Below, in pieces: positions 1 through 5,354 of a DNA stretch of 5,488 nt. The translations under genes and the position numbers were made by a program. This stretch comes from an uncultured Ruminococcus sp. GTDB lineage: Bacteria; Bacillota; Clostridia; Oscillospirales; Ruminococcaceae. Within the stretch, counting starts at the first letter, position 1; every line of letters starts with the position of its first letter. Below the pieces are notes generated by a model, which worked only from the letters and a program-made list of their open reading frames with translations, was not told the DNA's origin and did no database searches. The stretch covers positions 1-5,488 of the forward strand of contig CAMHUJ010000144.1 of assembly GCA_946188175.1 (NCBI GenBank), read 5' to 3'.

Positions 1-2
1 AT

Positions 3-125
3 ACGGCGGTCGTAGACCTGAATGGCCACAACGTCGTGCTTTCGGTTGGCGATTTGGACGTAGAATCGTGCAAAACAACAGCCGAAGATGAAGCATTCAT
101 CAAAGCAGCAGAGCAGAGAGGATGA
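3..125 (+). CDS. C-terminal end of an unidentified upstream gene (partial)
   Basis: The third reading frame is open from the left edge to a TGA at 123-125 and gives 40 residues, beginning TAVVDLNGHNVVLSVGD and ending AAEQRG. The alternation of hydrophobic and polar residues (VVDLNGHNVVLSVGDLDVES) looks like beta strands of a real protein, and the other two frames are interrupted. The stop lies 4 bp before the start of the signal peptidase gene, so the two are very likely co-transcribed, which makes this the first visible member of the operon. I do not recognise the family from this fragment. It could be a surface or matrix protein like its neighbours, but nothing here proves it. Confidence 0.5.
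   Translation, partial: TAVVDLNGHNVVLSVGDLDVESCKTTAEDEAFIKAAEQRG
116..121 (+). promoter_or_regulatory. Ribosome binding site that sets the start of the first signal peptidase
   Basis: GAGAGG lies 8 bases before the ATG at 130, inside the last codons of the upstream gene. The in-frame ATG at 88, which would add 14 residues, has no comparable site. This favours 130 as the start. Confidence 0.6.
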
Positions 126-129
126 AGAA

Positions 130-783
130 ATGAACAAGGAGAACAAGGGACCGCCGGAAAAGAGAGGATATGCAGTATACGTGATTGCAAGAAAGATACT
201 TGTCTATCTGTTCTGCATATTCATTGTCGTCGGAGCATTCCTGTTTGCATCGAGCAAAACGCCGGACAAATCGCTGTTCGGATACCGGTATTACACGGTT
301 ATTACACCGTCCATGACGCCGGTTTACAACGTCGGCGATCTGGTGCTTGTGAAGATTGAATCCGCTGATCATATCAATGTCGGGGATGTGATCACGTTTA
401 ATCCCTCGAGCGACAGCGAAGCGTATCTGACGCACCGTGTGACACAGAAGCTGCCGGATTATCAGAATACCGGCATCACATGCTTCCGTACAAAGGGTGA
501 TGCAAATGATACAGAGGATTCCTTCCTCGTAGATGAGGACAGAGTCATCGGAAGGGTGACGCTGAAAATCCCGAAAGTCGGGTATGTAATTCGTTTTATA
601 CAGCTTCGGTGGTATTTTGTTCTGCCGGTGGCTGTGATGCTGTGGCTGTCTTTACAGCTCTTGAAGATGTATTTTTCACCGCAGCAGCAAGAAGAATCTT
701 CTGGTGCCGCAGCATCAGAACCGACAGAACCGGATGAAGCGGGAAGCGTCCGGGAAATTCATGAAAAGGAGAAGGAACTATGA
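130..783 (+). CDS. sipW: SipW-type signal peptidase I (Ser/His, S26 family)
   Basis: This 217-residue membrane enzyme should cleave the leader of the exported protein encoded next to it. A membrane segment at about residues 23-40 is followed by the catalytic serine box VITPSMTPVYNVGD (Ser61), then THRV (His102 in the place of the lysine of ordinary bacterial signal peptidases), then TKGDAND (Asp124). That order is typical of the ER/archaeal-like subgroup containing Bacillus SipW. A second membrane segment at about 161-182 is followed by an acidic tail of some 35 residues rich in Glu, Ser and Ala, which should face the cytoplasm. I start at ATG 130 because of the well-spaced GAGAGG; an ATG at 88 is in frame but poorly served. 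The stop overlaps the next start (ATGA at 780-783), so translation of enzyme and substrate is probably coupled. The family call is firm; the specific substrate is inferred from position. Confidence 0.93.
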   Translation: MNKENKGPPEKRGYAVYVIARKILVYLFCIFIVVGAFLFASSKTPDKSLFGYRYYTVITPSMTPVYNVGDLVLVKIESADHINVGDVITFNPSSDSEAYLTHRVTQKLPDYQNTGITCFRTKGDANDTEDSFLVDEDRVIGRVTLKIPKVGYVIRFIQLRWYFVLPVAVMLWLSLQLLKMYFSPQQQEESSGAAASEPTEPDEAGSVREIHEKEKEL

Positions 784-2219
784 AAACTATGAAAAACAGC
801 AAGAAAAACGAAACGCGCGTGCTGATCGCTTCGCTGAGTATTGCAGCGGTTGCTGTTGCAGGCGCAACCTTCGCTTGGTTTACATCCAAGGATGAGGTTA
901 CGAACAGACTGAGTGCTTCGGCAAACTATGGCACTGAGTGGGCAGAAGATTTCACGCCGCCTGAGGATTGGCTGCCTGGACAGGAAATCAACAAGGATGC
1001 AGGCATTGTTAATACCGGCAATGTTGATGCGTTCGTCCGCGCATGGATTGAAGGCGAAATGAACATCGTGAAGCAGAAAGCAACAAGTGCTACAACGTTT
1101 ACCGGCAATGATGCTTCGTTTTCCACTGGCTCGCTGGTAGATGTTGCTGATGCAAGTCTGAGTGATGCCGGTCTGAAAAAGTCTACTGCTGACGGAAAAA
1201 CTTATTATAAGCTGCTTCATACAACAGAACGTGCCAACGATGCGATTAACGGCTCTGACACGAATGTAGATGACAATACTTATGATGAGGTCAAGGCTGT
1301 ACAGGCTGGCGGCTGGCTGGCGTTTGCATCTACTGGTGCAGCTTTCAATTTTACGCCGGAGCAGGCATATCCGTATGTCAATGCGTCCGATGAAAATGCT
1401 GTCGGTGCGGCAGGAACTGCAATCGCAAGCAGCAGCATTAAAAACACATGGACAGCGGGCGCAGGTCTTGCGATTGATTCCGATACATTTGTACCGACTG
1501 CTGCCGGTCTCTATATCTTCCGCAGAAATGTTGATCTTGGCGCAAGTGCGAATGTCTATGAGTATTCCGGCTATTATTTTGACGGCACAAATTACTACGC
1601 TCTGAAGAATACGAGCAACACGAACTCGGACTACACGATTGATACGAGCAAACTGACGATTACATACGATGAAAACGGCGTGACAACGACTCCTGTTGTT
1701 TCGGTTGTTCCGGATGGCGTAGAGCTGTATGAAGCAGAGCGGACAGTCGTTGAGAACGCTGGTTTGAATTGGACATATACTCCGCCTACTGCTGATGCAC
1801 AGGGAAAGCTGACTGCAACGTATGGTACCAGTGCTGACGCGATTTCTATTGATGTGGCACTGAGCAATATTGTCACTGATCATCAGGGTGAAACCTGGAC
1901 TGCTCTCGGTACCGGTGCTAACACAACATTCTATTACAATAATGATCTTGAAGCTGGTGACACCACGTCGAAGCTCGTTGACAGCGTAACGCTTTCTTCT
2001 GCCACTAAGAAGGATGCTTATATTGCGTTCGATTTCGATCTCAATCTCAAGCTCGAGAGCGTTCAGGTTTCGCTTGACAGCACCGGTAATGAGACTGTAG
2101 ATTCGGCGAAGGCTGATTTTGCAGGTGCCAGCGGCAATGCTCCCACAAAGATCTCCAATGCTGTGAATGGCGGCAGTGCACCTGAGGTCGATGATATTAC
2201 CTGGACAGCAGCAACCTAA
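780..2219 (+). CDS. BsaA/TasA-like SipW-dependent exported matrix protein
   Basis: This 479-residue protein is probably the major extracellular subunit made by the operon. The N-terminus has a basic region (KNSKKNETR), a hydrophobic stretch at about 14-32 and then ATFAWFTSKDEVTNRLSA. That matches the SipW-type leader, whose hydrophobic core runs into an aromatic-Phe-Thr/Ser segment; cleavage probably falls after Ala32. Next comes a conserved block of the BsaA family: a Trp-Pro-Gly-Gln element (DWLPGQEINKD, 63-73), NTGNVDAFVR (78-87), and near the end FYYNNDLEAGDTTSKLVDSV followed by a beta-rich stretch. The centre is rich in Thr, Ser, Ala and Gly and is probably beta-sheet. The chain has no cysteine and no LPXTG-like tail or C-terminal membrane segment, so it must be held by assembly or by a partner. 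AAGGAG at 766-771 serves the ATG at 780. In B. subtilis TasA and C. perfringens BsaA form biofilm fibres; the same role here is inference. Confidence 0.85.
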   Translation: MKTMKNSKKNETRVLIASLSIAAVAVAGATFAWFTSKDEVTNRLSASANYGTEWAEDFTPPEDWLPGQEINKDAGIVNTGNVDAFVRAWIEGEMNIVKQKATSATTFTGNDASFSTGSLVDVADASLSDAGLKKSTADGKTYYKLLHTTERANDAINGSDTNVDDNTYDEVKAVQAGGWLAFASTGAAFNFTPEQAYPYVNASDENAVGAAGTAIASSSIKNTWTAGAGLAIDSDTFVPTAAGLYIFRRNVDLGASANVYEYSGYYFDGTNYYALKNTSNTNSDYTIDTSKLTITYDENGVTTTPVVSVVPDGVELYEAERTVVENAGLNWTYTPPTADAQGKLTATYGTSADAISIDVALSNIVTDHQGETWTALGTGANTTFYYNNDLEAGDTTSKLVDSVTLSSATKKDAYIAFDFDLNLKLESVQVSLDSTGNETVDSAKADFAGASGNAPTKISNAVNGGSAPEVDDITWTAAT

Positions 2220-2228
2220 TTGATCCCT

Positions 2229-2246
2229 TGCGGCCAATGCGGTCAA
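2229..2246 (+). repeat. Tandem 9-bp direct repeat in the gap after the matrix gene
   Basis: TGCGGCCAA (2229-2237) is followed at once by TGCGGTCAA (2238-2246), one mismatch apart. It lies just after the stop of the matrix protein gene, in the 85-bp gap (2220-2304). It could be a protein or RNA binding site, or chance. No convincing promoter is visible in this gap. Confidence 0.35.
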
Positions 2247-2284
2247 AGGAAAAGATACGCATATTTCACGATTGAATAATTAAC

Positions 2285-2354
2285 GGGAGAAGGAGGCTGG
2301 CGAAATGAGTATCAAACGGATGTTTGCAGCACTCAGCGCCGGCCTCCTTTTTCT
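2285..2354 (+). promoter_or_regulatory. Long hairpin covering the RBS and start codon of the anchor gene, with terminator character
   Basis: The arm 2290-2302 (AAGGAGGCTGGCG) pairs with 2337-2349 (CGCCGGCCTCCTT) over 13 positions, with a single G-U pair. An inner helix, TGAGT 2306-2310 with ACTCA 2331-2335, includes part of the ATG at 2305-2307. The outer flank 2285-2289 can add weaker pairs with 2350-2354. The left arm contains the whole ribosome binding site AAGGAGG, and the right arm runs into five T (2348-2352), so the element could both hide the start and end transcription. It lies between the major matrix gene and the anchor/sortase pair, a natural place to lower the yield of the latter. 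The pairing is seen directly; the regulatory role is inferred. Confidence 0.65.
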
Positions 2355-3057
2355 ATCCTGCTGCTGCCTGACGGCACATGCAGAAAGCGAGCTGCCGGAG
2401 GGTGCTGTCAAGGGACTGCCGGAGCGGCTCTCCGTCCTTGATTCGGACGGTGTGAGCCCGAATGCGAAGGGCGAATATTTCTTCCATGTGGAGAATATGA
2501 CCTTCGGCGAAACCTATACGAAAAAAATTCAGATCATGAATCTGCGCGAGGATAAGGCATATCACATCTATTTTTATGTGGAGCCGATTGCCAAATCCGG
2601 CGAGATCGACCTCGAAAAAGAAGTTGAATGCACAATGACGCTCGGCGGTGCGGAGGTGTTCCGCGGCAATGTCAACGGCATCGGCAATCTGGATCTGACA
2701 AAGGAGCCGCTTGACCTCGGGCTCTATCAGCCCGGCGATACGAATACGCTGACATGCAGCGTGGTCTGGAACGGTCTGGACGGCGATGTGATGATTGATG
2801 AGGGCGCAAGACTCGTTGACAAAAAAGGTGTGACGATTCTGCGCGACAAAAACGGCGACCGCCATGTCGAAGGCGAGATTACCTATCGCTGGATTTTCTA
2901 TGCTGCCGTAGATGAGGATATTGATCCGCCCTATACCGGACTGCTTGCAGCAGACGGGAAATTCTGGCTTGCCTGTATTGCGGGTGCGGCAGGTTTTCTG
3001 CTGATAGCAGCGCTGCTGGTGCTGCATAAACGCCGGAAGGAGCGCAATGCGCAATGA
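2305..3057 (+). CDS. Secreted Ig-like protein with C-terminal PPYTG sortase sorting signal
   Basis: This 250-residue protein has a conventional signal peptide (hydrophobic 7-23, cleavage probably after AHA at 24-26) rather than a SipW-type leader. The middle (about 55-200) looks like one beta-sandwich domain: FFHVENMTFGETYTKKIQIM and HIYFYVEP resemble the first strands of Ig-like modules in Gram-positive surface proteins, but I cannot name the family. The C-terminus is a textbook wall-sorting signal: PPYTG at 208-212, a hydrophobic span at about 219-239, and the basic end HKRRKERNAQ. Pro replaces the usual Leu of LPXTG. A sortase gene overlaps its end by 4 bp (ATGA, 3054-3057), so it is the obvious substrate. 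AAGGAGG (2290-2296) is well placed for ATG 2305 but is buried in a hairpin. A role as anchor or tip/base subunit for the matrix fibre is inferred from context. Confidence 0.8.
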   Translation: MSIKRMFAALSAGLLFLSCCCLTAHAESELPEGAVKGLPERLSVLDSDGVSPNAKGEYFFHVENMTFGETYTKKIQIMNLREDKAYHIYFYVEPIAKSGEIDLEKEVECTMTLGGAEVFRGNVNGIGNLDLTKEPLDLGLYQPGDTNTLTCSVVWNGLDGDVMIDEGARLVDKKGVTILRDKNGDRHVEGEITYRWIFYAAVDEDIDPPYTGLLAADGKFWLACIAGAAGFLLIAALLVLHKRRKERNAQ

Positions 3058-3818
3058 AAAAGCTGCTGATTGCACTGCTGCTTGCCGCAGTTTGTGCAGG
3101 CGGAATCTATGCCGGTCTGCGCTACCGGAAGGAGGTTGTTCTTCCGGTACAGAAGACCGAAGCGGATGCAGCGCATCTGGCGGAGCAGCTTGAACCGATC
3201 CGGCCTGCGGTTACGGTCGGCGGAATGCAGAAGCATACGGCAGATAACGTGAATCTGCTGGATGAAGCACAGTCTGCGTCGGATGACATCAAGGCGTGGA
3301 TTACGATTCCGGATACGCGGATCGATTTTCCGGTTGTCCAGAGTGAGGACAACGAGTTCTATCTCGATCATTCCGTGGACAAAACCGAAAATGAGCTCGG
3401 CGTACCGTTTCTGGACTGCCGGTGCCTTCCGGATTTCTCCGGATTTACGTCGATTGTCTATGGGCATAATGTCGAAGGGATGCGTATGTTTGCAGATGTC
3501 GCATCTTATTCGCGGCAGGCATTTCTTGAGCAGCATGATACCGGCTGGCTGATTACGGAGCATGCCGTGCAGCCGGTGCATTTTTTCGGATATCTGACTG
3601 TCCGGAGCGATTCTCCGGTCTATCACACGAATTTTCTGACAGAATCAGAAAAAGCAGACTATATTGACATGATTTTTTCAGATGCGGTCTATACGGCGCA
3701 GCGATATCAGCCGGACGAACTGATAGATCAGCGCTTTCTGCTGCTTTCGACCTGTACCTTTGAGTATGAGGAAGCCAGAGGCGTGCTGATCGGTGTGATC
3801 GAACCGGCGGAACCCTGA
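3054..3818 (+). CDS. srtB: Class B sortase
   Basis: This 254-residue membrane transpeptidase should cut the sorting signal of a surface protein and join it to peptidoglycan or to another subunit. An N-terminal membrane anchor (about 3-21) faces the enzyme outwards. The catalytic domain shows KAWITIPDTRIDFPVVQ (80-96), then FYLDHSVDK and GVPFLDCRC, the catalytic His138 in VYGHNV, the cysteine box LLSTCTFEYEEAR with Cys234, and Arg242 eight residues later. The LSTC-x-F-E-Y-E-x-A-R layout and the long insert between His and Cys fit class B rather than A or C. The start overlaps the stop of the PPYTG protein (ATGA), with GGAAGGAG at 3035-3042 some 11 bases upstream. Class B enzymes classically take NPQTN-like motifs, but some polymerise pilins; which applies here is open. 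It is followed by a series of terminator-like hairpins, so it ends the first module. Confidence 0.93.
   Translation: MKKLLIALLLAAVCAGGIYAGLRYRKEVVLPVQKTEADAAHLAEQLEPIRPAVTVGGMQKHTADNVNLLDEAQSASDDIKAWITIPDTRIDFPVVQSEDNEFYLDHSVDKTENELGVPFLDCRCLPDFSGFTSIVYGHNVEGMRMFADVASYSRQAFLEQHDTGWLITEHAVQPVHFFGYLTVRSDSPVYHTNFLTESEKADYIDMIFSDAVYTAQRYQPDELIDQRFLLLSTCTFEYEEARGVLIGVIEPAEP
3123..3149 (+). repeat. Perfect 9-bp inverted repeat inside the sortase gene
   Basis: TACCGGAAG (3123-3131) and CTTCCGGTA (3141-3149) form a perfect 9-bp stem with a 9-base loop, in codons 24-32 of the sortase. The left arm overlaps a 10-base copy (CCGGAAGGAG, 3125-3134) of the sequence holding the sortase ribosome binding site at 3033-3042. 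The right arm could therefore pair with either copy. No T run follows, so it is not an intrinsic terminator. Confidence 0.5.
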
Positions 3819-3835
3819 ATTTGGCAATTATACAG

Positions 3836-3869
3836 AAACCGGACTGCCCCCATACTCAACCGGTTTTTT
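3836..3869 (+). terminator. Terminator 1 after the sortase gene
   Basis: AAACCGG (3836-3842) pairs perfectly with CCGGTTT (3860-3866), with a 17-base loop and six T (3864-3869). It begins 17 bases after the sortase stop and is the natural end of the first operon. Confidence 0.7.
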
Positions 3870-3881
3870 GTTTGAATAGAC

Positions 3882-3922
3882 AGCGCTGATTTGTACAGAT
3901 TTGATTCATTCATCGCTTTTTT
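3882..3922 (+). terminator. Terminator-like hairpin 2
   Basis: AGCGCTGA (3882-3889) pairs with TCATCGCT (3910-3917) with one mismatch, leaving a 20-base loop, and runs into six T (3917-3922). It is weaker than its neighbours and could be accidental alone, but it sits exactly between two better hairpins of the same design. Confidence 0.35.
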
Positions 3923-3959
3923 GCACTTGATTCTGATTGGGGGAATTGGGTGCTTTTTT
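3923..3959 (+). terminator. Terminator-like hairpin 3, directly before the second signal peptidase gene
   Basis: GCACTTGATTC (3923-3933) pairs with GAATTGGGTGC (3943-3953) over 11 positions including three G-U pairs, with a 9-base loop and six T (3954-3959). Only 12 bases separate the T run from the ATG at 3972. There is thus no room for a promoter between this hairpin and the gene, so it may act as a leader attenuator rather than a simple operon end. Confidence 0.6.
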
Positions 3960-3971
3960 GTTATTTGAATT

Positions 3972-4451
3972 ATGGCGAAAAAAAACAGCATTAGAAATGT
4001 ATATAATATTATTTATCGTATCATCTCAACGGCAGTGATTGCTCTTGCTGCGATCTTGCTGCTGTTGTATATATGCGGTATACGCCTGTATCACGTCAAA
4101 TCCGGCTCAATGGGTGAGCTGCTTCCGGTCGGGAGTGTCTGCTTTGTCAGTACCTACAGCAAATATGAGAATATCAGCACAGGTGATGTGATATCGTTCC
4201 GCGTCGGGGAAGATATGCGCGTGACGCACAGAGCAATTCGCGTGACCGCAGAAGGTATCGTGACGCAGGGGGATATGAACGAAACCCCCGATCCCGATCC
4301 GGTGACAAAAGAGAATTACATCGGGAAAACTGTATTTGCATTGCCGTATATAGGAAAAGCACTTGCGTTTTTCCATACGGTAAAAGGAATTATCGTAATT
4401 TGTGCAGCTGTTCTGCTTATGTTTACAGCAGGAACATTCTATAAAGCGTGA
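3972..4451 (+). CDS. sipW: Second SipW-type signal peptidase I (short form)
   Basis: This 159-residue enzyme should process the SipW-leader protein encoded just downstream. It has a membrane segment at about 17-36, the serine box VKSGSMGELLPVGS (Ser46), RVTHRA (His86) and TQGDMNE (Asp101). It ends with IGKTVFALPYIGKA and a second membrane segment at about 137-155, with almost no tail after it. This is again the Ser/His ER-like subgroup. The residues after the catalytic Ser-Met are Gly-Glu-Leu where the family usually has x-Pro. The start is uncertain: an in-frame TGA at 3966-3968 forbids any start further upstream, ATG 3972 lacks a ribosome binding site, and the next possible start (GTG 4036) would cut into the membrane segment. 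It shares the fold but little detailed sequence with the peptidase at 130-783, so it is not a recent duplicate. The gene is visibly more AT-rich than the sortase gene before it. Confidence 0.9.
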   Translation: MAKKNSIRNVYNIIYRIISTAVIALAAILLLLYICGIRLYHVKSGSMGELLPVGSVCFVSTYSKYENISTGDVISFRVGEDMRVTHRAIRVTAEGIVTQGDMNETPDPDPVTKENYIGKTVFALPYIGKALAFFHTVKGIIVICAAVLLMFTAGTFYKA

Positions 4452-4461
4452 CTGAAAATGA

Positions 4462-4468
4462 AAGGAGG
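4462..4468 (+). promoter_or_regulatory. Strong ribosome binding site selecting a GTG start
   Basis: AAGGAGG lies 7 bases before GTG 4476. It lies downstream of the in-frame ATG 4458, which itself has no such site, so the GTG is the better start of the next gene. Confidence 0.75.
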
Positions 4469-4475
4469 GATTTCC

Positions 4476-5309
4476 GTGCGTGTGACAGCAGCAGGTATCA
4501 AAAAAGCGCTTCAAAAGCTGATTCACATGATACGCAGCAGCGGAAAACGGCAGAAGCTCACGATGCTTTCTGCGGTTTTTGTTCTCTATATTTTGCTGCT
4601 TTCCGGAATTTTCTCCTATTTTCACAGTGAAGATGCGGTTTCAAACAGGCTGGAAGCCAAAAACGGCTCTGTGACGATTCAGGAGCCGAACTGGGACAGC
4701 AAGGGACAGTACAAAGCACAGGCGTCTGAGCCGGGAATGACAATCGAAAAAGACCCTTCCGGATATAATAACGGGCTGGCAGATTTGTTTATCCGGCTGA
4801 CAATGACAATTCAGATTGATGATTTGGAAAACTGTAGACTGAGTGAGCCGCCTTCATTTTCCCAGCGATTGGATGCGATTGCCAATGCAATTCAGTTGGG
4901 AAGCAAGGATGCAAATGATGAAAATATTCACTTGTTCGATACAGAAGGCGACGAGTTAATATGTAATAATTCTAATTTCGTTTTTGGCGGATATGAAGAC
5001 AGCTCCGATCAGAAGGAACGTGTTTATTATTTCTACTATACGGGCGGAGATAAGCAAAACGAAATTGACATGATGCGGGTTGTGAATCCGACAAACAGTA
5101 CAGCGGAACTGTTCTGTCAATTAGAGATTCCTGTTTATAAAAAGGATTATCTGGGATATTTCGATCAGCCGTATGATATTATTCTGACAGCGGAGGGCAT
5201 TCCGGCTGCAAATTATCCCGACGGATTGCCGGTAGAAGATATCAAAGACGCACAGGATAATGTGATCACACAGGGCGCAGTCAGTATCTTTACCGCTGAA
5301 TCACATTGA
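4476..5309 (+). CDS. Divergent SipW-leader exported protein (BsaA-like, second module)
   Basis: This 277-residue protein (from GTG 4476) starts with a basic region of about 29 residues (IKKALQKLIHMIRSSGKRQK), a hydrophobic stretch at 30-49 ending SGIFSYF, then HSEDAVSNRLEAKNG. The order hydrophobic core, aromatic-Phe, acidic Ser/Asp segment, Val-x-Asn-Arg-Leu matches the start of the larger matrix protein (FTSKDEVTNRLSA). Further on EPGMTIEKDP, NNGLADLFIRL takes the place of PGQEINKD, NTGNVDAFVR. It is therefore a remote, shorter relative of that protein, and the likely substrate of the signal peptidase whose gene ends 24 bp upstream. Cleavage probably falls near Ser47, where the larger protein has Ala. 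Unlike that protein, the exported part has three cysteines (120, 163, 214). There is no C-terminal sorting signal or membrane segment. A role as minor subunit or assembly starter is only inference. Confidence 0.75.
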   Translation: MRVTAAGIKKALQKLIHMIRSSGKRQKLTMLSAVFVLYILLLSGIFSYFHSEDAVSNRLEAKNGSVTIQEPNWDSKGQYKAQASEPGMTIEKDPSGYNNGLADLFIRLTMTIQIDDLENCRLSEPPSFSQRLDAIANAIQLGSKDANDENIHLFDTEGDELICNNSNFVFGGYEDSSDQKERVYYFYYTGGDKQNEIDMMRVVNPTNSTAELFCQLEIPVYKKDYLGYFDQPYDIILTAEGIPAANYPDGLPVEDIKDAQDNVITQGAVSIFTAESH

Positions 5310-5325
5310 TGCATGAAGCTGCATC
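5308..5325 (+). repeat. Small hairpin between the second matrix-type gene and the last gene
   Basis: GATGCA (5308-5313) and TGCATC (5320-5325) form a perfect 6-bp stem with a 6-base loop, starting within the stop codon of the upstream gene. There is no T run, so it is not an intrinsic terminator. It might protect or mark the end of the upstream message. Confidence 0.3.
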
Positions 5326-5354
5326 TCACAATCTAAAGAAAGGTGGATGGCGTA

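Noticed and set aside
88..129. Earlier ATG at 88 as start of the first signal peptidase
   Set aside because: It would overlap the upstream gene by 38 bp and lacks a good RBS, whereas ATG 130 has GAGAGG at 8 bases. It cannot be fully excluded.
759..2246. Long open frame of 495 codons on the minus strand, antisense to the matrix gene
   Set aside because: The translation is rich in Ile, Cys, Arg and Ser with no recognisable motif, as expected for the reverse of a Thr/Ala/Asp-rich gene. The + strand frame has a SipW-type leader, an RBS and an ATGA coupling.
2353..2370. Lipoprotein attachment site in the Cys-rich leader (SCCC) of the PPYTG protein
   Set aside because: The residues before the cysteines do not fit a lipobox (Ser then Cys, no small residue after a proper Leu-x pair), and a clear AHA signal peptidase site follows.
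3428..3446. Direct repeat TCCGGATTT twice in the sortase gene
   Set aside because: It encodes the conserved-looking stretch DFSGF and reflects codon choice; TCCGG is frequent throughout this region.
2353..3626. Two long minus-strand open frames opposite the anchor and sortase genes
   Set aside because: They are antisense to clearly recognisable genes (sorting signal, catalytic His/Cys/Arg) and show no plausible protein features of their own.
3872..3899. Possible promoter TTGAAT - 16 bases - TACAGA between terminator-like hairpins 1 and 2
   Set aside because: Only partial matches to both boxes. It is the best candidate for driving module 2 through hairpins 2 and 3, but too weak to list as a feature.
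4002..4007. Perfect TATAAT inside the second signal peptidase gene as a promoter
   Set aside because: No -35-like sequence at the right distance and no suitable start codon with RBS downstream that would keep the membrane segment. The stretch is explained by Tyr/Asn/Ile codons.
4458..4475. ATG at 4458 as start of the second SipW-leader protein
   Set aside because: The strong AAGGAGG lies after this ATG and fits GTG 4476; nothing suitable precedes the ATG.
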